Assembly (NCBI GenBank): GCA_014526335.1
Contig: JACTAT010000319.1
Coordinates: forward strand, 52,113-116,112
Source: Chrysaora quinquecirrha
Lineage: Eukaryota; Cnidaria; Scyphozoa; Semaeostomeae; Pelagiidae
Reading direction: 5' to 3'
Length of the DNA stretch: 64,000 nt
A model generated the notes under the pieces. That model saw only the letters and a list, made by a program, of their open reading frames with translations. It was not told the DNA's origin and searched no databases. Made by a program: the position numbers and the translations under genes. Below are positions 36,070 through 48,100 of this stretch, in pieces. Every line of letters begins with the position of its first letter. Within the stretch, counting starts at the first letter, position 1.

Positions 36070-37012
36070 CTCCTATGATAGTCTAGTAGTGGTAAAGTAT
36101 AGGAAAACTAGTTTCAGCACGCTAGCCCTATAGCCTCTCAAAAGGGGGCCTAATTCGAAAAATGATACAGCACACCAGAACCGAATTTAGGTGCTTCTAT
36201 GATAGTCTAGTAGTGGTAGACTATAGAAGAATTAGTTTCAGCACGCTAGCCCTACTGACTCTCAGAAGGGGGCCAAATTCGAAAAATGATACAGCTCACA
36301 AGAAAACCGACCTTAGGTGCTTCTATGATAGTCTAGTAGAGGCAGGGTATAGGAAAGCTAGTTTCAGCACGCTAGCCCTACTGACTCTCAGAAGGGGGCA
36401 AAATTCGAAAAATGATACAGCTCACAAGAACCGACCTTAGGTGCTTCTATGATAGTCTAGTAGAGGCAGGGTATAGGAAAACTAGTTTCAGCACGCTAGC
36501 CCTATAGCCTTTCAAAAGGGGGCCTAATTCGAAAAATGATACAGCACACCAGAACCGAATTTAGGTGCTTCTATGATAGTCTAGTAGTGGTAGACTATAG
36601 AAGAATTAGTTTCAGCACGCTAGCCCTACTGACTCTCAGAAGGGGGCCAAATTCGAAAAATGATACAGCTCACAAGAACCGACCTTAGGTGCTTCTATGA
36701 TAGTCTAGTAGAGGCAGGGTATAGGAAAACTAGTTTCAGCACGCTAGCCCTACTGACTCTCAGAAGGGGGCAAAATTCGAAAAATGATACAGCTCACAAG
36801 AACCGACCTTAGGTGCTTCTATGATAGTCTAGTAGAGGCAGGGTATAGGAAAACTAGTTTCAGCACGCTAGCCCTACTGACTCTCAGAAGGGGGCCAAAT
36901 TCGAAGAATGATACAGCTCACAAGAAAACCGACCTTAGGTGCTTCTATGATAGTCTAGTAGAGGCAGGGTATTGCAAAACTAGTTTCAGCACGCTAGTCA
37001 TGCTGCCTGAAA
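36070..37012 (+). repeat. 124-bp satellite array 3 (about 8 units)
   Basis: Units alternate between subtypes (GTAGTGGTAGACTATAG and GTAGAGGCAGGGTATAGG). A block of several units recurs within the array, pointing to amplification in multi-unit steps. It ends with the shared CTGCCTGAAAAGGGGTTCCA and marks the boundary between units B and C. Confidence 0.88.
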
Positions 37013-37014
37013 AG

Positions 37015-38720
37015 GGGTTCCACTCACTACTACTGAATCCGAATCGAATTCTATTGACCCTGAAGTAAGTTCGGAGAGCGCAGCGCAGATAGGCGAGAAT
37101 TCAAGAAAAGAGTCGAAAGGACATCATGCAAACTTCACAAACCAAAATCAATTCTGAGAGAACACCTCTTCACAGAGAGTAATAAACAAATGGAATTAGC
37201 GTCCATCGAAAATAATATAGGCACCAAGCAGTAACAGTTTCGAAGCGATATTTGATGAATGCTTTGAAGGTGAAGTAGGGTTACAAAAAATGGAGCCTTT
37301 TACGGGTCTGGTAGGCAATCTAGCCGTTATTGTTCCTATTTATAGTCAAGCACTCATAGCCAAGATATACGCAAGGGAAAAACCAAGAGGAAATTTTATG
37401 GTAATTTATACAATACAAAATCAATGAATTATTAAAAGTCAAGGAAGGTCCCCTCATTATCGACCATATAACATATCTTATCATGTAGATCACAAAGCAT
37501 AAGGGACGTTTGGAGGATTGCGCCATGGCTCGGCATCTTCTGCACCTGAAAAAGATCTTCAAAGATAATCAGCATTCATTATAATATTTTTTGATACTGT
37601 ATATTATTGCCTAAAGAATTGTAAACTTCCCAAACCAAGGCACAAGCTGTAAGAACAGACTTACAGCAAGAAGATCTATACCTAGAAGGGACTCCATGTT
37701 TCAGGGAAGGGAGGGCAAAACACTTTGTGCTACCAGCTAAGCGAATGAAAAGAGCAACCCAATAAAGAAAGATCTGCCCTTTTATACCTAAAAAGTCTCG
37801 TTCACTTGTGAAGGCCACGTTTGAAATCTTCGATGACTGCGTCCCTCGAGAGCACTGTGCAAAATTCCCCGTATTACTATTGACTTCGATAAAACTGGTT
37901 TCATCTATATTAGAATTATTGAAAACACATCTTGGAACATAACAATTAAAAGCTTTTTCCTGTTACACTCCTCAGAGTAAAATTGTCAAAAACAGGCCGA
38001 GACAACTGACTTAAGCTGAATATAAGCTCAGATGTGGTTCGAAATGCATCCGTGAAAAAAGTTAAGCTAGGTTGGCATTGTATTTTGAACACCAATCAGC
38101 TAACGGGAAACAGAGGGTTGACCAATAGAAATCACTTGAAGAGTCCAATTGTCCAAGAGAGAAATCGAACTATTTCTGTCTACACAGAACCAGCCTTTTG
38201 ATATGGATAGATTTCATAACGCTAGATTAATAAATAAGGATCTAGCTCTGCCGATTATCCGAAAACAATCCTCGCTTTCATTCTTTGCAAACACTGGGTG
38301 AACCAGATAATATTGTCCTATGGCACAATCAAGAGTGGTTTGCTGCTTAGAGCAGTCCACTTGCTGAAGGCTGTATTTATAAAATGCTTCATAAACGTGA
38401 CTATTTAAAGTTTGTTTTTTCTTAAGATTTTAAAAGAGATTAGAGAAAAAATCGCCGTAAATCTATTTCACAATTGAAGGAGTTTGATAGAATTTCTGAG
38501 CCAAAAATATGAAGAGTTTTAGACATAGGCTTAGGGTTACATGTTATATTGCACAATCTTGCTGAAAATTCAAAGGCCTAAAAGCTGTCGGTGTCTGGGT
38601 GGCCAGGGATGGGTGACTGCAAGCCTAATGCAGAACTTTTTTCGGCAACTGTTAAGTCAGTTCGAATTACCCTTCAAAGCTCGCAAGGTATGCCTCTTAC
38701 CGCTCCTAAGCAACGGCTGA
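37015..38720. other. Upstream part of unit C, no gene seen
   Basis: Aligns with 12005-14420 and 22620-23220 plus 27590-28090. It carries the empty site of the MITE found at 12155-12799. No supported exons. Confidence 0.55.
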
Positions 38721-38729
38721 AAACGATTG

Positions 38730-38737
38730 TGACGTCA
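38730..38737 (+). promoter_or_regulatory. CRE motif upstream of copy C
   Basis: TGACGTCA at the conserved position, 51 bp before the predicted start site of copy C. Confidence 0.6.
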
Positions 38738-38756
38738 ATGCAATTAACAAAATTAA

Positions 38757-38792
38757 TATAAAAAAGATAAATTTAACTGTTCAATTCAGTTG
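38757..38792 (+). promoter_or_regulatory. TATA box and initiator of copy C
   Basis: TATAAAAA at 38757-38764 and initiator TCAGTT with A at 38788, again 31 bp apart. The promoter is intact although the coding frame of this copy is broken. Confidence 0.65.
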
Positions 38793-39162
38793 CAATTTTG
38801 ATTTGCTTGAGTTCAGACGTGAGTCTCAAGATTTAATCGCTGCAATTTTCCAAGTGATCTTTGATTCGCTTTACGGTGAAAATCGCGTTTAGATAATGGA
38901 GGAAAGCATTCGGAAATCGATTGCGAAGTTTCAGGCTTCGATTAATCAACCGACAGTTTATTTTGTGAAAGAGGTAAGATCGACTAATTGTTTTGAAACA
39001 CCCTTTAAACATTTTATAAGAATAAAAACTATTTGATCATCTTTTTACTTTATCATATATTCTATACGTTTCGGAGAAGAAATAACTAATAAAAAATAAT
39101 GGTTTTAAAGGTTTAATCTCGTTCAAGCAAAATAGTTTTAAAGGAATTTGGGATTGTAGATC

Positions 39163-39288
39163 AGAGTGGTTAGGCCGACGGCCCTCGACGAAAACCGTTA
39201 CTGTTGCCACGGTGAATTACTAAGCAACACTGCAATCCCACAGTTCCTAGCTAAGCAATCTAGTTCCCAGTCTCTGTTAAGAGAACTC
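39163..39288. promoter_or_regulatory. Conserved intron-1 block, copy C
   Basis: Third copy of the block at 14860-14988 and 28535-28662, conserved despite heavy divergence of the surrounding intron. Confidence 0.45.
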
Positions 39289-39907
39289 AGTTTCTTTGAG
39301 GAGTTTACCTACGACATACATTTGAAAAACTAACAAACTTAACTAATTAACTCAACTTGTAAACTATTTAGTAAAATATATCATACTATTTTAACTATTT
39401 ATATAAATTTACTAGCTTTATTCTCTTGAACAAAATGGCAATAACATATGGCGGACTTACAACAACATAATGTTAAATATAGGTAATTTAATAACGATAT
39501 GTTTAACATCTAAATCTTTCAAAATGTTAGTATCTTATTGGTTTAACATATCTTTTGAACAAATTGATTTTGCTCGATTAACATATTCATGAATTGCTAC
39601 ACATATCATTTTTCAAATTATTTGCAGAAATACAAAGTACAAATTATCAAGGCTTTCTTACAACCATTAAATGTAAAAATGCTTGAATTAAACAGCGATT
39701 GATAAATATAAAATGGACAGCTACCTGAAAATACGTTCTTATACAAGCTGATTTAATTTCAGATTCTCTATATTCAAACATCAAAGAGCTGACTGAGATA
39801 AGAGATGATGAAAGCAATATTTTGCAGAAAATGCTCAAATTATCATATCGAAGACTCGCATTTCGTTTGGTAATGATTACAATGATTACACTTTGACCAG
39901 TTAATTT

Positions 39908-40295
39908 TCACCCCGGGTAGTGTATGTGCAGTACAGTGGAGGGTGTACAGTATGGTAGAAGATATTCAGTACAGTGGAGGGATGTCATCAGTACAGGGGA
40001 TAATGTTATAAGTAGCTACGGCGAAGGGATATCATCAGTAAGGTGAAGGGACATCATCAGTACAGGAGACGATATTCAGTACAGTGTAGGGATATCATCA
40101 GTACAGGGGATGATGTTATAAGTAGCTAAGGTGAAGGGATACCATCAGTACTGTGAAGGGATATCATCAGTACAGGCGACGAAACTCAGTACATTGGAGG
40201 GATATCATCAGTACAGTACATTTAGTACTTAAAATCCTCCACCGCACTGATTACATGCCTCTACTGTACTGCACCGACAATACCAGGGTGATTTT
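39908..40295. mobile_element. Hairpin MITE with 22-bp arms, intron 3 of copy C
   Basis: Ends CACCCCGGGTAGTGTATGTG and, reversed, CACCCTGGTATTGTCGGTGC, flanked by ATTTT on both sides, a candidate 5-bp target duplication. Here the left arm is the expanded one (CAGTACAGGGGATGATGTTA and GTGAAGGGATATCATCAG units). Confidence 0.7.
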
Positions 40296-41884
40296 CAAGT
40301 TTCAGTTTTCTATATGTTCTTAACCTGATGAATAATATCATTCTACGCAGATAAAGAATGAAGTCAGCGAAATTTTGGAAAAGTTGTCACAGTTTTCTAA
40401 AACAGTAAGATCAAAACCATATATTTGAAATTATAGAAAGCATTATCAAAAAATGGAAAGCGTTTAAACGTAATATATTGATGCATAATTGTGTCATTTC
40501 TTTTGTAGCTTGACAATCCTAATGCTATTCGTGGCATTCGAGCTCTTGCAAAATGTGTCAAAAAGGTTATGAAATCCTGGGATACACCACGGAATAACCT
40601 TGATGGTAAGTTAAATAATTCTAAAATTCTATTTCTCGGGGTTCATGCTGTTAACGTCCTAAAAAGTGCCGAATGTTGAATCTGAAACTAGTATCGAGTT
40701 TTCCAGACTTTTGTTGAAAATCCTGTTGACTAAAATATAAAAGCAGCTACTTTGGCGAAAATGGGAAAGAATTGAACAATATAAATTGGAAAATTATGCA
40801 AAAAAACTAAATTAATCTGATTTCAGTTTTCTGATTCAATTTTAGAGTCAAGAAGATGTTGAGAAGTTGCAAAATGACATACGGCTATTTCACAAGAATG
40901 CATATTTTGACATGAGATCATTGTCCAGAAATATGATTGCAATTAACGACAAACTCAGTGACATGATAACCAAATGCAAGGCAAAGTCACACGAAGATGC
41001 AAATGAATGCTGCAAAGAAATCTCTCGTCGTTTCAAGCTAGGCCATTTCAAATTTGAGAGTGAATATATGAGAGAGCCAATTTCTGTCGTTTCTCCTTCC
41101 TGTAAGAGGAAGGCTGATGATGATGAAGGAGGAAGTCAGGCAAAGAAGAGACGACATGACTCTATCTACGATGGAGATGAACATGACATCTCAAATGAAA
41201 AAGTTGGTGATGATCAGCAACAGCGAAAAAGAATGAAGCTGTCTGCTGGAGATGAGAAGGACAAAAAAGGAGGGAAACTTTCTCCATGCTTGTCTAAATT
41301 GCTTGAGCCAGCCTACAAAATTCCAAAACTGACCCTCGTTAGGAGAGAGGGTCAAAATTTGAAAAGAGAGATAATTGAGCCTCAGTTTCAGACGAAGAAG
41401 CCAATTAAAAGAGAGGCTGCAGGAGGAATCAGCACTCTCAAAAAAGTTGCTTCTAAAGTTCGACTTGTGAGGCAAGAGCCTATCACAGCAAGCATGTCGA
41501 GCAAAGTTGCCTCGAACATGCTAAACATCAGCAAGCTTACAAATGTGGCTGTTAAAGGAGATGATTCTTCGTGTCTCTCAAGAAAACGAAAGAGAGATGC
41601 AAGTGAACTTGCAAAAGCAAGAAGCACATTGAATACCAAAGCTTCTCAGCTCTTTAAAAGGTTTAAGAAAAATATCCAACATCATCTACCAAAACCAAAA
41701 CTGTGTTATGCCCACCAGAATAACAACAAAGTAGCAAAATTTGATCCGATGTGCAGCTCTTGCAAAGAAAACAGAAGAAAGAAGCTGCAAGAACTTGTTG
41801 CTTTGAAAAACAAAGCAAAAACCAAAGCAATTGATAATTTTGTTTTCTTCAGTGGTGGAATTAGTAGAAAGATGGCTTAAAAAT

Positions 41885-42300
41885 GGCGTTTACATGCTAT
41901 AATTATCTCAAGTATCGTTAACTACTGAGGTAATATTAATTTATAATGCATTATATTCCACATAAAATATAACACGGAATATTATCATTACTTTAAGTAT
42001 CTTAGAATTTACATGTAAAAATAATGTTTGCTTATTTATACAAGAGCGGAAATAATATTGAAGTTTTTATTGTGTTATATGTATTCTATTATATGTACTT
42101 ATATATGCTTGCTTATATGTACTTATATGTACTTATATGCAACAGCTTGCTCAGTCTCTCAAAGCAGACTACTAGTTTCAAGATGCAGTCCACCTCTGGA
42201 AACGTTGTGAAGCGGATCTCCTTTGTGCCAAATTTATTGCGCGAGAAACGTTTGTTAAAAGACACTGATGAACAGTATGAGGCGTTATGACAAATTTTAT
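41885..42300 (+). pseudogene. Relic ORF downstream of copy C
   Basis: The frame MQSTSGNVVKRISFVPNLL (from 42183) continues into DTDEQYEAL and then a TGA where units A and B have TGG. It shows the original contiguity of the two halves that are 1.9 kb apart in units A and B. A second partial copy of this region (about 41897-42215) is present at 44600-44925. Confidence 0.3.
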
Positions 42301-42419
42301 CCAAGGAATGCATGCAAAAAATTTACTTCGTAATTACACCCTGGTTTTGCATGGTGGGATACAAAAATCTAGCACGGAGGTATTTATTTGCCCATTATAC
42401 AGCATGTTGCATATTTTCA

Positions 42420-42715
42420 AGCTGAAGCACACAATAAGACCAACAAGAAATCCAAACGAGCTAATTCACCACAGACCTAATCAAGTCACTTTTGGTTCGA
42501 AAAGTCTCTTATATTGATATATTGATATATTGATATCATCTGATATATTGATATCATCTTATCCCTAGGCCCACAAATTTGGAATGCTTTGCCCAAAGAT
42601 CTAAAACTGATTGAAAATATCCAAATCTTTAAGAGGGTTATCAAACAGTGTGGAGGCCCGGAATTTACTTGCAACGTATGTAAAAATTCAAACAACTTGA
42701 GATCCTAATAGCCGA
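42420..42715 (+). mobile_element. LINE reverse-transcriptase C-terminal fragment
   Basis: Translates to IRPTRNPNELIHHRPNQVTF, then after a short TTGATATA microsatellite to LGPQIWNALPKDLKLIENIQ, IFKRV and a C-terminal FTCNVC ending in TAA (42706-42708). The LGPxIWNxLPxxLK pattern is typical of the end of jockey/CR1-type non-LTR polymerases. It is inserted in the relic ORF of unit C and absent from units A and B. Confidence 0.65.
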
Positions 42716-43124
42716 TATTTTTCGTTAAAATATAAATTCTGTATTAACGTCTTCTGGCATTTTAGTGGTAATTTAGATATTCGATTTAGATTAGTTCCTG
42801 TAGAAGCTATTGACAATATGATCGAATTAAAAAAAAAATGACAAACAAACAAACAAACAAAAAAGCCCCAGATGAGTTCTGATGCGACTTGATTCCTTTG
42901 GTGAAAAGACACTGCTGACCGCATGTTCTTTGAAAATAGGCTTTTTCTTGGCAACATCAGAGCGACCAAAGAACCAAGCGACACACAATAATGACAGCGA
43001 TGCACTCGAATCCCCTTTCGCAGCTATTTCAAGAATTAAACAAAGCTAAAAAGTTTGGGACAAGCATGAAAATTTGGCAATTGCTTCTAGTATTCAACTA
43101 CGAAAGGTAAGTTTATTTCGTATA

Positions 43125-43665
43125 ACGTTGTTTATCAACGCAGTTTAGGCCTATTAGATTTAGGCCATAAAATTAACTCTATCATTGATATCACTGTAGC
43201 CACGGTAACTAAATATGGCGGCAAGGAAGAAAAGTTTCAGAGTTTTATTAGTTAGCTAGGCCTATGGAGGCATTGTTTGCAAGCAAGGGAGTGATTCTGC
43301 ATGCATTTCATGGTTATTTGTCTCAAAAAATTTGTGACCTGACTCCAACTGCAATGAAAACAAACAAAGGAAAACGAAAATCATAAGGAATCTTCGAGTG
43401 AAACAGCATATAACTTTTACCAATTACAGAAGTAATATTGTTAATGCATAAATATATGTCACAATGGTGCATTTGGAATAAAAAAGATTTCTGTCTAATT
43501 TTTATCTTTCAATTTGAGATGATTTTCCACTGTTTCAAAAAAGTCTCGGGAGGCGACATATTTCGAGAATGGGTATGCACAATCGTGTTTTTAATGTAAC
43601 TTTTTCTTTTGAAATTAAGTTTGAAGTGATGATACTTTGTACAATATGACCAGAGAGAAAACGCA
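43125..43665. other. Non-coding 3' part of unit C
   Basis: Diverged counterpart of 20250-21470. No supported exon. Confidence 0.45.
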
Positions 43666-43669
43666 AAGT

Positions 43670-44130
43670 TAAACTCGAGGAGAGCTTTGGGCTGTATGAC
43701 TTGGAGAGTTACTCACTCGGAGATTTCATAGTGATCTAGCTAAAGCTCAGTGAAAAATTCGTTTCGAATCCCATCTATTGTGGTATGCAACTTGTGGAAA
43801 AATCTATCCTAGTATTGCCATTTGTTATACAAATATGTATGATGCTGAAGACGCTCTAAAAATAGCCGAAACACAGACAGTCAAACTGAATGATAGCCTT
43901 TGGCTGTATGATTTGGAGAGTTACTCGATGATTCCATTGAACTCTATAGCTCAGTGGAATCGTCGTTGGTCATACATTCTTGGTTCGAATCATATCTATT
44001 GTTCTCTGTCACTTGTGAAAAAATCTATCCTGTCATTCATGAAGAATATATATACAAGTATGCGGAGACGGGTCAACATAGCCGAAACACGACAAATCAA
44101 ACAGGATGAGAGCTTGCATTTGGCCACGAA
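43670..44130 (+). repeat. Tandem tRNA-like / hammerhead-like repeats, unit C
   Basis: Two units. The first has CTGAAGA...GCCGAAAC...GTC (43845-43882) with all core hammerhead nucleotides. The second unit has box A-like TATAGCTCAGTGG and box B-like GGTTCGAATC. The second ribozyme-like block (about 44057) has decayed. Confidence 0.55.
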
Positions 44131-44236
44131 TGATCAATTCCTTACGTCCCAGCACACGACAGCACTTTGCTTATGCAAAGCAATATATGCTGAAGTAAAG
44201 TGCCACAAATGATAGTACCACAAATGTTACTTAGTG

Positions 44237-44560
44237 TACATTTTTTTTTAATAAGCAACCGCTCAATAAGCAACTAGGGCTGAACTGACCTTAATATTAA
44301 GCAACTTGAGGGTTCAATTAAATTCTGTAAGCAACTAAGAAGTCAAACAACCAAGCTTATACGCTTTCTTCTTTTGCATGTTGAAGTTCTTTAGCTAACG
44401 ATTTTCCACTTACTGTTTCCCAAAAGTCGTGTGATGGACCTAATAGTTGATGATTTTGACCCGCAAAGTCAGGGGTGATTGTTAGGTAAAAAAGGTTAAG
44501 CAACTTTTAAGCAACTTTGAGGGCTGGACAAAATTCAAGTTGCTTATTAAGAAAAGTGTA
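44237..44560. mobile_element. MITE with AATAAGCAAC ends
   Basis: Inverted ends ACATTTTTTTTTAATAAGCA and, reversed, ACACTTTTCTTAATAAGCAA, about 324 bp, with internal AAGCAACT repeats. Same general family as the TTTATAAGAAC MITEs; a half copy starts at about 58805. Confidence 0.65.
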
Positions 44561-44599
44561 AGCAAAGTGGTCAAGAAAAAAAACTGTTTTTATAAGGTG

Positions 44600-44925
44600 G
44601 AATATTGTCTCATAATTATCTCAAGTATCGTTAACTACTGAAATAGTATTAGTTTATAATGCATTAAATTCCAAATAAAATATAACACGGAGTATTATCA
44701 TTACTTTAAGTATCTTAGAATTTACATGTAAAAATAATATTTGCTTATTTATTCACAGCGGAAATAATATTGAAGTTTTTATTGTGTTAGATTCTATTAT
44801 ATATACTTATATATGCTTGCTTATATGTACTTATATGTACTTATATGCAACAGCTTGCTCAGTCTCTCAAAGCAGACTACTAGTTTCCAGATGCAGTCCA
44901 CCTCTGGAAACGTTGTAAAGCGTTT
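44600..44925 (+). repeat. Partial re-duplication of unit C sequence
   Basis: Matches 41897-42215 (ATTATCTCAAGTATCGTTAA ... CACCTCTGGAAACGTTGT) with a few changes, then joins sequence matching the end of units A and B (22190 onward). Unit C homology ends near 45150. Confidence 0.7.
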
Positions 44926-45180
44926 TTATTGTATCTATTTTTTATCAGTTGTCTTGTTCTTTATGCTTTTTTCTTTCCTTGTTTAACTCTTTGTTTTGTT
45001 GGTTAAGCCGTAAACAATAGAATGTCATGCTGTTGCAAATTAAATGTGCTATATCCATACAATGAAAATGAAAATACAGCATCTTTGAGCCCAACAGTCA
45101 AAGTCATCATCTCTACACATTATCGATCGGACATTGAACTTTTTGTCACTAGTCTGGTCGTTTGCCTCAGGTACAGAACA

Positions 45181-45186
45181 TTTATT
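45181..45186 (-). promoter_or_regulatory. Poly(A) signal of the small secreted gene
   Basis: AATAAA on the minus strand, 8 bp beyond the stop codon of the gene at 45195-52844. Confidence 0.55.
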
Positions 45187-45194
45187 ATAGTATC

Positions 45195-48100
45195 TCAAAG
45201 AGATGGTAATGGTCCTGCTACTTTAGCAAGTTTATTGACAGCTGATATCAAATCCTTTTTTTGTTCATCATAACTTTTTGAAGTTTTTCCAGCATGTGAT
45301 TTCATAATTAGATTTGCTACTTCTTTTTCTTGTTTTCGATATTCTTTCTTCTGAAGCTCTGGGCATCTTTTGATAAATATTTCCATCATCTTTTCCGGTG
45401 CGTCAGAAATTTTTTCAGGACATTTTGGAATGAACTTTGTTGTCTTTTGTGTTCCATTTGTTGCGTGTGCAGTATGTGCTGTAATCAAAGAAAAATAAAT
45501 TAAAACATGGTGACGGTAAAGATTAAAAAGTGTCATTAGCGCCATGCTCTAGGATCTCTGAATTAGATGAACTATCGAGGCATTCGCCGTGGCAACACTG
45601 AGGCTTAAGTACTCACTAGGCCCCCCTTGTCAGGCTTCGATAGGAGTACCCTCGAGGGCTTGTCCTTTGGAATCTCATATTGAATCGTCACTAGAGAGTG
45701 AAATAACTTAGATTGCTAAATTAGGAATTCCATCAAAGGAATTCAATCAAAGGAAAACACGAGGATTTTCTCCAGCCATAAAAGAGCTCTCTAACCATAT
45801 TTGTCACACCAATCGATCTACATAGAGAAAGACTCTCCATGAAGTCCTGGGTATGGAAAGGATTCCATTAACTGATTCCTATGGGCATATCTATGATGGT
45901 GATTCATGACAACGGATTTATGTATGGATTCGTAGTAGATGTATGCATGATGTTGATAAATGTGCATTGCGGGAGGGGGGGGGGGCATCTTCCCGGTATG
46001 CCGGTACAGAGCACCCAGTACACGGTACAGCAAAGAGCTCTCTAACCATATTTGAAGTCCTGGATGTGGAGAGGATTCCATTTATTGATTCCTATGGATG
46101 TATCTTTGATGCAGATTGATGACAAAGGATTTACGTAATGATGCGTAGTAGATGTATGCATGATGCTGATATATATGTATTGTGGGGGGGGGGGGGTACC
46201 AGCTTCCCGGTATGCCGGTACAGAGCCCCCGGTACACGGTACAAAAGGCAAAAACCGACCCGGTACGGTATAAACTCAATCTGGTACATGGTGGGATGAC
46301 GGTGAGTTTACATGAATATACAAGATTTTTATATCAATTCACCTTGAAATTTACAAATTACTCACGAACAATAAAAAGTATAAGACATTAGTGCAAGGAG
46401 CATGAAAATACATTGCAACCCTGCGCCTATAGGTTTACAAATGGAGCTTACCATCTCCTATTGGCAATCCGAGAAGTTCTTGCAATCGGCCTAGAAATAT
46501 TCAAAGACTGGATTAAAATGTCTCTATAATAAAGATTCAAACAATGAAATTCAAATGGAAATTAAAAAAGGTAAGATAACAAAACAAATAATCATCCTGG
46601 TGCAAATTAATATGATCAATTATGAATCAATCAAGAAAGCATGTAAAGTGTTTTGAAGGTTTAGAATACACACTTTTTTATATAATATAAATTGTGATTC
46701 TTATAATACGATATTGTTATAAAATGAAGAGTATATCCATCCCGTTTAATCTTTGTGCAGTGCAGTACAGTAGAGGGCATGCAGCACAGTAGAAGCATAT
46801 CATCAGTACTGTGGAGAAATATCATCAGTACCGTGGAGGGTGTTGAGGCGGCGCGGGTATATCATCAGTAGAGTACAATCAGTACTGAAAATCCTCGAAC
46901 GTACTCATGATATACCTAAACTTTATTGATGATATCCATCAACTGTACTGGAGAACCCCCCCCCCCTCCCCCCTTCCAACTGTACTGCACAGACAGAACC
47001 CGGTGTGGTACCAGATAGTCAACCTCTTTATCTTTCTTTTTAATCTGTAAATTTAGTTATATTTGCATTTGATTTTAAAATACTGTAATCAAAAGAATTC
47101 CCAAAATCATCAAATCTTATTCGTTTATTTGATTTGATTTTGAAGACGGTTGTATTATCGCTGAATTTGCAGTAAAAAACCTTGAGAAATAACTTGTGCA
47201 ATAAATGAGTGTGTCATGCCTGGTTGACTTATCCAGCGAATAACTAGCTATATCACACTGAATACAGGAATTTAACCAAAAGTTGAGAAGATCAGAGTTA
47301 CAAATTGACAACATAAGACTCCTTGTAAAGACCTACTGGTTGCAACAACTCCTGTTAAACTTTTGTCTAATCGATATCAAGTGCTATATAGTGTATAAAT
47401 TAATCAAGTTGACTTACTGTATTCCTTGAAATCAACCTTTTGAACCAAGAACGATCCGGACTTTTTCTCAGCAGAAACATTCCTACGTTTTCTGGTTTTT
47501 CCTTGATAAGAACAAGTATAGAAAAGGACAACATTATTTTATATCGATTTGCTCTAATACATGATTAACATTGTAGCTAATGTGTTGTAGTCTCACAAAT
47601 ATGGGAACAATACTTTTATTAAGTTTTGGCATACTTTTAACCTAAGTTAAGCTTTGCTTTCAGTGCAAAATTCAAGGCAGCAACCCTAAGAAATATAGGT
47701 GACATTAACCCTTTCCTGCATGATGTTGCTCTCAAGCAACAATCTTTTGACGCTGCGTAGCATCTGCGCAGGAGCCTTTATTTTAAATTTTGCTTTGTTT
47801 TCTTTCAAAACACATGTTGACAATGCTATCTGTTGCTGTAGTAACATTATACCATGGATACATGAGGAATTACAGAGCTTTGAACTTTGGCCTAAGCAAT
47901 GGCGGCCATTTTTTCTCAAAGTGCAACTTCGACGTCCTGTCACTTCTTACCAGGTAATTATTTCTTTCTATAAAAAATGTTTTTATATAGAGCTAACCTT
48001 GTTTTAATAATATATAACAGTGGTGAACATTGTTGGGTAACCCTCTGTGGAAGCAGACCCATTTTAGATTGTTGCTCCAGAGCAACATCATGCAGCAAGG

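Larger units (their letters stand above)
29692..36115 (+). repeat. Large direct duplication, member B
   Basis: Near-identical partner of 16040-22460, including the downstream MITE (31924-32323), both relic ORF halves (about 31530 and 33508-33915), the tRNA-like tandem repeats and the start of the 124-bp satellite. Confidence 0.88.
38896..41880 (+). pseudogene. Lys/Arg-rich nuclear protein, copy C, frameshifted
   Basis: Exons 38896-38973, 39416-39482, 39763-39869, 40351-40404, 40509-40605 and 40846-41880 match copies A and B. In exon 5 five bases (TTTTT in A and B, after GATACA) are missing, so joining exon 5 to the usual exon 6 acceptor leads within a few codons to a stop (TGA in AGATGTTGA). 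Exon 6 itself is fully open for 344 codons, with many amino-acid changes but both basic clusters and the CxxH-x12-CxxC motif preserved (LCYAH...MCSSC). Use of a downstream AG (GTCAAG/AAGATG, 7 bp inside exon 6) would restore the frame. So this is either a young pseudogene or a copy rescued by alternative splicing. Confidence 0.7.

Noticed and set aside
45195..45545. Single-exon secreted protein starting at 45545
   Set aside because: The apparent signal-like start is intron read-through; an acceptor at 45479 and three upstream phase-1 exons, including a better signal peptide, give a more coherent gene.
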